Assembly: GCF_016316925.1 (NCBI RefSeq)
Contig: NZ_JAEEGB010000048.1
Location: 1-33,448, forward strand
Direction: 5' to 3'
DNA length: 33,448 nt
Source of the DNA: Clostridium aciditolerans
GTDB lineage: Bacteria > Bacillota > Clostridia > Clostridiales > Clostridiaceae
Each line of letters opens with the position of its first letter. Within the stretch, counting starts at the first letter, position 1. The notes under the pieces were generated by a model. It ran no database searches. It had not been told where the DNA came from and worked only from the letters and a program-made list of their open reading frames with translations. Shown one piece after another: positions 15,401-22,427 of the stretch. Position numbers and translations under genes: made by a program.

Positions 15401-17856
15401 GTAGTGTCATGACTTATGAAGCAAAAAGAATTTATGGGAAAGATAGGATTAAAACAAAAGAATATATGCAAAAATGGGCGGATACCATTAAAAATGATGC
15501 ATGGATAACACAACAATTGTATACAGAAGATACAAAAATATTAACATTTACAACTAAATTAAATAATGAAAAGATATCTATAGATTTAGATGGCTCAATC
15601 TCATTAGACGATAATACTTTATTAATTACTGAGATACCTAAAAAAATAGTAGGGCAAACTGCCGGAGATACTATAAACTTATACGAAGATAGAAATGACA
15701 AAATGGACTTTGTGATTGATAGCAATATGGTTATCCCTAATAAAATACCACAAGGAGCTAAAGCATATGCGGGTCGTGCAAGTGATGGAGAAACTAATCC
15801 AAATAAAGATGACTATAATAATGCAGTGGAAGTTTTAACTAAAGTAGGATATTTAAAAGAAAATATAATTGATACAACAACTATGAAATATGAGGATAAA
15901 ACAAAAATTGTATTTCATGAAGGGGACTTAGTAATAGGTGGAGAGCTTGCCGGAAGCACATCGAAGGATTTTGATGAGAATGGTAATTTAAAAACAACTT
16001 CTCCTCAAGCTGATGACCCAAATGATACAAGATTAGAAAGAATATCTGGCATTCCAAGGGGGATTAGCATATATCCGGCTAGAAGACTACAAGGTTCTGG
16101 AGATGACTGTACAAGAACTGGCACTAAAAAAGCAATGGACGATTGGGTGAACCTCATTAAAAACGCCAATGATGGAAAAACATTAGAAAGTGGATATATA
16201 ACTAATGGCGTATTAAATGGGGTTGCAGTAAAATATAAGATTCCAAATGATGCATGTGTTTATTCGACAGGTTGCGACTTTTATAACGGATTGAAATATC
16301 TTGGAGATATGGGATACAAATTTGTAAATGTTGGGCTTATGAGTTTAGCAGAAAAAATGAGTCTACCTTTTAAAGAGGGCGATTTAGTACTAGGAGATGT
16401 AGGAGCTAGTGATACCGTTGCATCAAGTGGAGGAACTACATCTACAACTGTTACTGGTGTCCCTTCAATTAATATTGGGAAAGCGAAAAGACTTGGTGGA
16501 GCTGACCGTTATGAAACTGAGAAAATAATAAAAGCATTTGCAGAGTCATTAAAGCCAAAAGGTGTTGAAGCAGGGGACATAGTAAAACTAAAAATTACTA
16601 TAGATAGTGCTGATAATGATGGCATAATAAAAACAGATAGCCAAAATGGATATGAAGGTTCTCAAAGTAAAACTAGTTCTGGCATTAATGAAAACACAAG
16701 AGTTGAGTATCATAGAGTAAAAGCAGTTAAACAGTTAGCTAGAAATAGAATGTTCATTGAATTTGAAGAAGATATTAGGACTTTACATTATATAAAAGAG
16801 ATTGAAATCACTGATTTATATAAATTGTATGAGACTAGGATTGCTGAAAATTATCTTTTTACAGCCCCATATCAAATTCTTATAGGTGATACAAAAACTA
16901 TTACAATGTTAGATATAGTAAAAGCTATAAATAACACTGGTACTACAGGTGTAGAGTATAGTCTATACACATTCAAGCATTCTGTCGTTTTGGCTCAAAT
17001 AGCTTCTGACGATGAAATAGAGCTTGATGCTATTGAATATGGAAGTAAAGGCAATATTCCAGTAAGTTTGGTGGATAAATTAGACCCTAAGAATAGGTTC
17101 TTAACTCCTTCACTTGAAGGTGGTAAAGATTGTACACAGGATAATGCAATAGTTGTACTGGCAAAATCTATAGAAAAACAAAACGATAAGAAGGAGCGAT
17201 ATAACAAAGACCAATATACTGTAAGTTATGATAGTACGAGTTTAACAATTACACATAAAATGTGTGGTGAAAAGTATAATGATATTATCTGTTTAGCTAA
17301 TGTAGCTCAACAGATACAAAGTCCATATCTAATCACTAATACTGGAACTAATGTAGACAATGGTAGTTTAATTAATCTCAAAGATTTTTTAATTAGACAA
17401 AAGCAAGTGGCTAAGTGGCAAAACTTCACATTAATAGATGGAGAAGACCCAACAATTGAAGAGTGTATAAGAGCTTTAATGAGAAAAATAAAAGAAAAAC
17501 AATCTACTGAAATAGTAGTAACTTATTTTAAGAAAGACGATGGAAGTGATGATAAAACTGGATTCAACATTGAATATGCTGAGATAGGTGAGATTGGGAA
17601 TATACCACTTAATACTACATGTGTAAATGGTAGACTATCTGGAAAGAAGCTCAAAGGTGGATTAGATGGCTTACAAGTTGGAGAAGTAATACTAATGGAC
17701 GGAGAGAGCCAAACTATAGTAAGTAGTACAGGTAAAGATAGATATAAGAATTTCACTGGTGGGTGGTTGAGTGTTCCACTTAGTGGAGTGATGTTGAAAA
17801 TTAGACGAGGAAATTTTACAATAACGTTTGCCTATAGGGAAAAATATTACATATAA
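12463..17856 (+). CDS. Giant Dit-like phage tail protein with Ig and CWB2-like modules (1797 aa)
   Basis: AAAGGAG precedes the ATG. Residues 1-165 look like the N-terminal belt domain of distal tail (Dit, Sipho_tail) proteins. Residues about 1737-1797 ('GEVILMDGES...RYKNFTGGWLSV...NFTITFAYREKYY') look like the closing Dit jelly-roll. Between them lie two beta 'GD' units (about 316-410) and four SbsA/Big_5-type Ig domains (about 477-566, 577-669, 679-774, 812-885). Next come three diverged repeats ending in RIYGKDRIKT (989), RRLQGSGDDCTRT (about 1206) and RLGGADRYET (1343), which resemble cell-wall-binding repeat 2. Two further beta repeats (about 1469-1560, 1653-1735) precede the Dit end. Tail protein of a siphovirus-like particle, probably binding the host surface. 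No other tail genes flank it. Confidence 0.75.
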   Translation: MIKSSEIFSFAGETSDKYNIVNININEGMLQDPFYSNRNFNKARIKGRNSSYFQNIQNDPKVFELQLAFDDSIKVTNSMLRAVQNWLCKNDGFHPLYFLEDCEPTSDGYDFDITKPKRIYMAVAIGSSNFNHFGLGGGYFNVTFETDSDVCYSLERGNYDYNVGEAVNTDDEQLDSSKVYFFNHGDFVIKPQIKIQVAHVSGTDVNNQGIRITGEAIDDLSLGGNSEPNDGFERSYPIPTTDYSKFPAFCFSEGKSASGFFQLLGTVFYGEKMVLGNNTYEFDLGYGKCYNKLESNILVPVTAKKANNTLVFNENSWVEDGSTVTIGDQCFEYDYNDLVSSQAIKVDISNYVGRATGRLHLSSNLLPNQKFKVGDITYTMIGGTNELIVKMSDHLLTDGSEINYLVNTDRNTLVSDNVNISTKHTRNISQCLLRNITKNSSDLGIRKMKYLDKNFVMCLWDSESGEDYQNEIDNVPINGRLVLTFDNQVNESTINNDTIQCRNIEGNQIQLTFDISKDKKIIGVTPKTAYNSDADYYLYVSKGVKDIKGNSFSQVRKIKFHTKKDGDSTASDSYNNVSAVKVFSIYSSKKIDSSTVTDSNVYVTKSGSGTHEEVNVKILDMGKSFSVSPRAKYEYGQSYTLHVTTGVKDVDGNSILSAEKKIDFTVQAQTNETVVTDDFEIITNAFVDKSISIPFTNRLSEDYLNTNTVVLEKENGDRVPIYVERSLSTPNILLVTPQGDLSYNTIYYLYVSGAVSYYDNSNIENPRKFKVITMTEDYAKNYNAPITNVQMGVPETGNLNQLHTDYTLVNTDKIITYDFDKTLDATTINNTNIYILDKNSNKYIDYTAQVGLAGEGIKISPNTVWEPDSSYSIYITPNVKITDKPRVFVAYADPDSGGNLGDYDNALDIFGKLGFEVIKTNDKDNNPYTVQGNAIVDKNGNIVQFKSTDIIIGDDTSYKSSDFDSNKNIKNGTVVVTIPRSVMTYEAKRIYGKDRIKTKEYMQKWADTIKNDAWITQQLYTEDTKILTFTTKLNNEKISIDLDGSISLDDNTLLITEIPKKIVGQTAGDTINLYEDRNDKMDFVIDSNMVIPNKIPQGAKAYAGRASDGETNPNKDDYNNAVEVLTKVGYLKENIIDTTTMKYEDKTKIVFHEGDLVIGGELAGSTSKDFDENGNLKTTSPQADDPNDTRLERISGIPRGISIYPARRLQGSGDDCTRTGTKKAMDDWVNLIKNANDGKTLESGYITNGVLNGVAVKYKIPNDACVYSTGCDFYNGLKYLGDMGYKFVNVGLMSLAEKMSLPFKEGDLVLGDVGASDTVASSGGTTSTTVTGVPSINIGKAKRLGGADRYETEKIIKAFAESLKPKGVEAGDIVKLKITIDSADNDGIIKTDSQNGYEGSQSKTSSGINENTRVEYHRVKAVKQLARNRMFIEFEEDIRTLHYIKEIEITDLYKLYETRIAENYLFTAPYQILIGDTKTITMLDIVKAINNTGTTGVEYSLYTFKHSVVLAQIASDDEIELDAIEYGSKGNIPVSLVDKLDPKNRFLTPSLEGGKDCTQDNAIVVLAKSIEKQNDKKERYNKDQYTVSYDSTSLTITHKMCGEKYNDIICLANVAQQIQSPYLITNTGTNVDNGSLINLKDFLIRQKQVAKWQNFTLIDGEDPTIEECIRALMRKIKEKQSTEIVVTYFKKDDGSDDKTGFNIEYAEIGEIGNIPLNTTCVNGRLSGKKLKGGLDGLQVGEVILMDGESQTIVSSTGKDRYKNFTGGWLSVPLSGVMLKIRRGNFTITFAYREKYYI

Positions 17857-17869
17857 AGCAAATTACTAG

Positions 17870-17912
17870 AAGTAGTACATTTATATTCTTGATGGATGTA
17901 CTACTTTTTTTA
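17870..17912 (+). terminator. Terminator of the tail gene
   Basis: A perfect 11-bp stem AAGTAGTACAT / ATGTACTACTT with a 15-nt loop, followed by T7. It lies immediately after the tail gene's stop, so the tail gene is probably monocistronic or last in its operon. Confidence 0.85.
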
Positions 17913-17950
17913 TAAAAAAATAATGAATTTATAAGGAGAGAGAAGAAGAT

Positions 17951-18514
17951 ATGAATAAGAAGATTATAATAACTATAGAGAATGATGAGTTAAGGGAAAA
18001 GTTAATAAATGTATTTAGCATTTTTAACGGAATAATCTATGAGAAGCATATAGAGTGTGGATTAAATTATGAAGGGAAGGAATATAGAGCCACATTTTAT
18101 GAAGATGATAACTTTCAAGGATTTTTAGCATATGAAAATAAGTTGAATAACCAAAAGGATGAAAGTAAGGTAATTGAAAAGATAGAAGCGTTAAAGTACT
18201 TTTATAATAAATTATGTGAAAATGTAAATATAAAAGAAATTATTATTGAAAATGATAAATTAGAAAAAATATATTTGTTTTTAGAGGATATTTTAAGGAA
18301 TGACATAGCGGTAAAAGTTCTTACGGGATATAATACATCATTGGAATGTTTCTTGGACAGATTCTTTTTTGTACAAAATGATAAAAATAGATTAAATAGA
18401 AAAATATTTGTAAGTAATATACATGCCTTAAGTATATTATATAATAATATTGCAGATGCGAAGGGAATTCATAGAGAACTTAGAAAAAAGATAGTTTGGG
18501 ATAACATTACATAA
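17951..18514 (+). CDS. Hypothetical protein (187 aa)
   Basis: AAGGAGAG upstream of the ATG. Soluble, mixed-charge protein; the first 70 residues suggest a small alpha/beta unit (KKIIITIENDELREKLINVF) and the rest is helical. No recognised motif. It lies between the tail gene's terminator and a non-coding stretch that ends in its own terminator, so it is probably a single-gene unit. Confidence 0.6.
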   Translation: MNKKIIITIENDELREKLINVFSIFNGIIYEKHIECGLNYEGKEYRATFYEDDNFQGFLAYENKLNNQKDESKVIEKIEALKYFYNKLCENVNIKEIIIENDKLEKIYLFLEDILRNDIAVKVLTGYNTSLECFLDRFFFVQNDKNRLNRKIFVSNIHALSILYNNIADAKGIHRELRKKIVWDNIT

Positions 18515-18787
18515 ATTTGATATAGAAAAAGAATACAATACCTAAATAGAGTCAATAATGTAGATGGAGAATGTTTTTAAATGGTTCATGGGCATATATT
18601 TTAATGTATAAGTTAGTTCGTTACATAACTTATATGTTATCCCCCTTTCTTTTGATTGAAAAAAGTTTTAAGAAAAAAATAAGTTAGTTGCGACCTAGCT
18701 TATTTTTTTGTTCTAAAATTGGCAAAATGATATTTTCAATCAAGGATATAACTAAATATAAAAAATAAATTAACAGAATATCTATAA
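18515..18787 (+). other. Non-coding stretch with hairpins
   Basis: TATAAGTTA and TAACTTATA form a 9-bp stem near 18605-18635. A terminator at 18673-18709 has an 11-bp stem AAAAAAATAAG / CTTATTTTTTT. No ORF is seen. Confidence 0.5.
18673..18709. terminator. Bidirectional terminator
   Basis: 11-bp stem AAAAAAATAAG / CTTATTTTTTT with an extended TAG/CTA inner part. Confidence 0.75.
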
Positions 18788-18831
18788 AATGTTAAAGGAT
18801 TATTTACCATAAATTCATTTTTTGATATACT
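18788..18831 (+). promoter_or_regulatory. Promoter with shared upstream element, copy A
   Basis: AATGTTAAA (18788-18796) lies 29 bp before TATACT (18826-18831), with TTTACC 17 bp upstream of the -10 as a weak -35. The interval also matches copy B (TTAAAG-ATT-TTTA and TTTGATATA), so the similarity extends over about 45 bp. Confidence 0.6.
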
Positions 18832-18878
18832 TGTATAAGTAATTGGTATAATGCAATAGAGAAAGGCAAGTGGATACT

Positions 18879-19682
18879 ATGGCTAAGAATAAAATGCTAA
18901 AAATATTAGGTGCAGTTACTGTTACGGTGTTACTATTCTTTGGTTCTGCATTTGGAACTTCTAAAATTGTAGAGGTTAAAAAATTTAATGATTTAGTTAA
19001 TTCTGCTAATCAAAAATTTAATACAGGTAATTATGATGAAGCTATAACATTATACAATGAAGCTTTACAAATAAAAAGTGACAACGATGTCATAAAGAAT
19101 ATCAGTATAGCACAAAATTATAAGCAATATCAAAATGCATATAATGAAGGTTTAAAGCTAATAACAGAAAAGAAATATTCAGAAGCGATACAAAAACTAA
19201 GTACAATTAATCAAATGGCAGGACAAGTATATACTAATGCACAAAGCAAAATAGAAGAATGTAAAAAGAATATTATTAGTGAAGATATTAAAGCTACTAA
19301 TACCGCTATATCTAATAAAGATTATGATAGTGCTAATAAATATGTTGAAGATATTTTAAAGTTGGATGCGAATAACAATGATGCTAAACAATTAAAAACT
19401 GCAATTGTCCAAGCTCAACAAAAAGATAAAGAGGAAGCTGAACAAGAAAATACTAAGTCTGTAGCAGTTGATTCACAAGAAACAAACAATAATCAAAAGG
19501 TTTCTAAGAGTAGTGAACAATCACAAAATAAACAAAGCGAATTAGACAGTATAAATAGTGAGTTAAGTAAGTGCAACCAGTATATAGCTACTTTAGACAA
19601 GGGAAGTCAAAAATATAGAGATGCTTTACATTATAAAGCTACTTTATTAAATAAAAAATTAGATATATTAAAATCTCAATAA
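18879..19682 (+). CDS. Membrane-anchored TPR protein (267 aa)
   Basis: Residues about 7-29 (ILGAVTVTVLLFFGSAFGTS) form one transmembrane segment or uncleaved signal, with the rest outside or in the cytoplasm by orientation. Next come at least two tetratricopeptide units: 'QKFNTGNYDEAITLYNEALQ' and 'EGLKLITEKKYSEAIQKLST', then 'AISNKDYDSANKYVEDILKL'. A Gln/Asn/Ser-rich linker and a C-terminal coiled segment follow. TPR repeats mediate protein-protein contacts, so a scaffold on the membrane is likely. The ATG at 18879 is preferred over an earlier GTG. Its promoter shares an architecture with that of the ankyrin gene. Confidence 0.75.
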   Translation: MAKNKMLKILGAVTVTVLLFFGSAFGTSKIVEVKKFNDLVNSANQKFNTGNYDEAITLYNEALQIKSDNDVIKNISIAQNYKQYQNAYNEGLKLITEKKYSEAIQKLSTINQMAGQVYTNAQSKIEECKKNIISEDIKATNTAISNKDYDSANKYVEDILKLDANNNDAKQLKTAIVQAQQKDKEEAEQENTKSVAVDSQETNNNQKVSKSSEQSQNKQSELDSINSELSKCNQYIATLDKGSQKYRDALHYKATLLNKKLDILKSQ

Positions 19683-19708
19683 TATAAAAATAAAGGGAAT
19701 AAGAAAAA

Positions 19709-19795
19709 ATGAATAGGTTTATAGTTTCTAAAAGAGGAGATAATACAAATAGAAAAACCATTGAGGTTTTTGTAAATATGTTTTTAAGTATTTAG
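19709..19795 (+). CDS. Possible 28-aa basic peptide
   Basis: A short ORF (MNRFIVSKRGDNTNRKTIEV, then FVNMFLSI) with a weak AAAGGG site 12 nt upstream, followed by a terminator at 19800-19830 that fits the end of a transcript. It may instead be just the 3' end of the TPR gene's message. Confidence 0.3.
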   Translation: MNRFIVSKRGDNTNRKTIEVFVNMFLSI

Positions 19796-19799
19796 TAAT

Positions 19800-19830
19800 G
19801 GATGTTTGTGGAAAGCATCCTTTTGTTTTT
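19800..19830 (+). terminator. Intrinsic terminator
   Basis: GGATG / CATCC stem with an 11-nt loop followed by TTTTGTTTTT. Confidence 0.65.
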
Positions 19831-19871
19831 ATCATTTAGAAATCAAAGTTAAAAAGTAATGGGTGTTGATA

Positions 19872-20543
19872 ATGAGAGTATCAAAAATAGGTAAATTAAT
19901 AGTACAAAACAACTCATCTATAGTTTCAGATAAAGAATTAAATGAATGTGTAAAACTTCTTCCGTTAGAATATAGAAAGATTAAAGCAAAGTTATTTATT
20001 CACAAAGATTTTAAAGGATATTTTTATTTGTGTATAAAAACTATGAGATTGCTGGATTTGATTGGTACAATAGCAGGAAAAGTATTGGAAAAAATAAAAA
20101 GAGATGTTGTAACGGAAGCTTTTTATAAACGAGGTAAAAATGAAATCCATATTTTTGAAGATAAAATACGAGAATTTCTTTTATTTAAGAAAAAAGCTTT
20201 TGCTGAATTGGATGAGTGGCAATATGTAGATGAGAGCTTATGGAATAAATATGAAAATATGTGGGTTAAATATATAATCGTGTATGATTTAATTCACGAA
20301 CTGAACCATGCTATTCAATTCAGCAAAAATATGTTTACTGTAACCTTTAAGGATATACTAAAAAAATGGGATGATAAAAAATATGAAATTGATGCTGTAA
20401 GAAGAAGCGAAGGTATTTATAAAAAACTAGACAGAGATTTTATTAAAATATTAAAATCTGAAGGCATACATGTTTATCATAAGTATGAAGAAGAATTATA
20501 TATAGGATTTAAATACAATATAACATATAAAAGTACTAGCTAA
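19872..20543 (+). CDS. HExxH metalloprotease-like protein (223 aa)
   Basis: Residues 142-146 are HELNH, a gluzincin-type zinc motif, in the context 'YDLIHELNHAIQF'. 'KYEIDAVRRSEG' at about 170-181 offers Glu172 or Asp174 as the third ligand, which is the pattern of small phage and plasmid metallopeptidases (HExxH plus a YExDA-like segment). The N-terminal 110 residues are helical and unrecognised. No signal peptide is visible, so action in the cytoplasm is expected. The ATG at 19872 is chosen; GTG and TTG codons upstream share the same weak GGGTG site. The proteolytic role is inferred. Confidence 0.65.
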   Translation: MRVSKIGKLIVQNNSSIVSDKELNECVKLLPLEYRKIKAKLFIHKDFKGYFYLCIKTMRLLDLIGTIAGKVLEKIKRDVVTEAFYKRGKNEIHIFEDKIREFLLFKKKAFAELDEWQYVDESLWNKYENMWVKYIIVYDLIHELNHAIQFSKNMFTVTFKDILKKWDDKKYEIDAVRRSEGIYKKLDRDFIKILKSEGIHVYHKYEEELYIGFKYNITYKSTS

Positions 20544-20630
20544 TATTTTTATATGTTATATTACGCTGTTAAGGTTTAAAATATACAAATATTTTTACAA
20601 TAGTTAAACTAATTAGCAAATCATACATTA

Positions 20631-20674
20631 AATGTTAAAGTATTGTTTAACACTTATTTCTTATTTGATATAAT
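20631..20674 (+). promoter_or_regulatory. Promoter with shared upstream element, copy B
   Basis: AATGTTAAA (20631-20639) lies 29 bp before TATAAT (20669-20674); TTTAAC is the weak -35 at a 17-bp spacer. The TTAAA-N6-TTTAA segment is a near-palindrome and could be a regulator site. Confidence 0.6.
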
Positions 20675-20720
20675 TATATAGACAACTTCAAATCATTTGT
20701 AGAAAAAGAGGAAGTAAGAG

Positions 20721-21953
20721 ATGAAAAAAGTAATGATTTTTTTTGGAGCGGTATTGCTTATAGTAGCATCTATTGGTTCTGGTATTTTATTAGCAAAGTC
20801 AAAAAATGATAAACAAAATAAAGAAGGTTCAATTAATACATATGAAGGAGCTAAACATAGCAACATAATACAAGTAGATATAAGTGAAGAACCAATTGCT
20901 AATAATAATAAAGTGAAATTTAAGGTTAAAACTAATTTACCAGAGAATACAGAGTTAATGGCTACACTATCAGATTTCTATGAATATAATGCACAAGATA
21001 AATTTTCAGTAATTAATGGACAAGCAGAGACTGCTGAGTTTTCAGATAAAAACAAAGGACTCAAAAAGGGAATTTATAGGATAGAAATAGATTGCCCAGT
21101 TGCAAATGTTCAACCACAATCTGTCCAAGATATAATAGGAAAAGATGGAGCGAATCTAAAAGGAAAATATGTTGTAGAAGATGCATCAATTGGTAGAACG
21201 CTTCATTTTGAAAATGTTATAGAAGTACTAGAAGATGGGTCAGTAATAAATTTTGATGAAAATCAATCAAAAGGTGAATCATTAGTGCAATCAATAAGAG
21301 TTAAAAATAAAGAAGATATAGATAGATATATTAAGGAAGGTGCAGATGTTAATTTTTTAAGTAAATATATTAGAGTAACACCTCTTATGATGGCGTGTTT
21401 AGTTGAAGATGAAAGCTTAATAAATAAGCTTTTAGATGCTGGTGCAGATATAAATAAAAGAAATGATTTGGGGGCAACTGCAATTTTCTATTGTGGTCAG
21501 AAACAGAAGATTTTAAACCTTTTAAAATCAAGAGGTGCTGATATGAATGTAAAGAACAATGATGGAGGTACATATAGAAATAGTGTCAAGTTTTCAGATA
21601 CCGATGAAACTTCCTATACTAATAATGTAAATACAACAAATACTTCTGCTAAAATTAATAGTACAGGTGTTACAAAAACAAATGATGATGTTAATGCCAC
21701 AAGTCCTGCAAATGACCAAGGTACATCAAGAAAAGTAACTGAAGAGGAAGCAACTAAAATAATACAAAATAAATATGGTTCAAAATTTTATATCTATAAA
21801 GATACAACGTATGGAAACATGTCACTTTTACAAGATAAATATTATTTTTTTATGTGTGACGATTTTGGAGATGACGCAATACCTTGTGTAGATAGACAAA
21901 CTGGAAAGAGATATAAATTATATAGTAATGGACAGTATCGTTTAGATAAATAA
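20721..21953 (+). CDS. Membrane-anchored ankyrin-repeat protein (410 aa)
   Basis: Residues about 4-25 are a membrane anchor or signal (VMIFFGAVLLIVASIGSGIL). Residues about 50-180 form a beta-rich domain. Ankyrin repeats follow at about 197-284: 'TPLMMACLVEDESLINKLLD', 'AGADINKRNDLGATAIFYCG', and a third ending 'SRGADMNVKNNDG'. A Thr/Asn-rich linker (about 300-338) leads to a C-terminal domain (about 339-410, 'TEEEATKIIQNKYGSKFYIY') of an extracellular type seen in clostridial surface proteins. AGAGGAAG precedes the ATG. It resembles the TPR gene in promoter and membrane anchor, so the two are probably co-regulated. Exact function unknown. Confidence 0.75.
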   Translation: MKKVMIFFGAVLLIVASIGSGILLAKSKNDKQNKEGSINTYEGAKHSNIIQVDISEEPIANNNKVKFKVKTNLPENTELMATLSDFYEYNAQDKFSVINGQAETAEFSDKNKGLKKGIYRIEIDCPVANVQPQSVQDIIGKDGANLKGKYVVEDASIGRTLHFENVIEVLEDGSVINFDENQSKGESLVQSIRVKNKEDIDRYIKEGADVNFLSKYIRVTPLMMACLVEDESLINKLLDAGADINKRNDLGATAIFYCGQKQKILNLLKSRGADMNVKNNDGGTYRNSVKFSDTDETSYTNNVNTTNTSAKINSTGVTKTNDDVNATSPANDQGTSRKVTEEEATKIIQNKYGSKFYIYKDTTYGNMSLLQDKYYFFMCDDFGDDAIPCVDRQTGKRYKLYSNGQYRLDK

Positions 21954-22021
21954 ATAAGCTTTAATATTCTTTAATATTCTTATAGTATTACCCATGATGT
22001 TATAATGTCCTCATTTTATCT

Positions 22022-22048
22022 AGAAGCCCTAATTAAGGGCTTCTTTAA
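22022..22048 (+). terminator. Terminator after the ankyrin gene
   Basis: AGAAGCCCT / AGGGCTTCT stem (9 bp, 5-nt loop) with a short T-rich tail. Confidence 0.65.
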
Positions 22049-22126
22049 GTGTATTAGTTTATTTGGTCTTAGAATTTATATCTTATTACATATAAATTCA
22101 AGTGGTATATCATTGTTAGAGTAGTA

Positions 22127-22263
22127 GGCGAGAGGTAGATAAAACTTCTATTTTATCTTTAGTGAAGACGTGTATTACAAGTACATAAACCAACTATAGG
22201 TTTCTTAACCCTAAAGGTAGCTTATTACTTTATTAAAAAGCTTCTATACCAACGTCTCTAGCC
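22127..22263 (+). ncRNA. Candidate structured RNA (multi-branched fold)
   Basis: Five nested, mutually compatible helices are visible. P1 is GGCGAG (22127-22132) with CTAGCC (22258-22263), one mismatch. P2 is a GATAAAA/TTTTATC hairpin (22138-22157). P3 is AGACGT (22166-22171) with ACGTCT (22252-22257), directly stacked on P1. P4 is AAACC/GGTTT (22187-22203). P5 is GGTAGCTT (22216-22223) with AAGC and TACC in 22238-22250. No ORF covers it. It lies in a 470-bp gap between convergent genes. The strand is uncertain. It matches no riboswitch or ribozyme consensus that I know. Confidence 0.4.
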
Positions 22264-22427
22264 AAGGAATAAGTCAGCTTTTAGGTATATTTATTAATAA
22301 GGGTTCCAGTATTTATATACTATTTTAATTTAAATAATAGCGTAGTTGCATTACATTATAGATTGTTCCATAATAAGTGGAAGATAGTTCGTTTTAAAAC
22401 AATAGAGAGCACGTTTTTATGCTATCT

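Noticed and set aside
15199-15725. Two overlapping minus-strand frames inside the tail gene
   Set aside because: Antisense shadows within a clearly coding, domain-rich gene.
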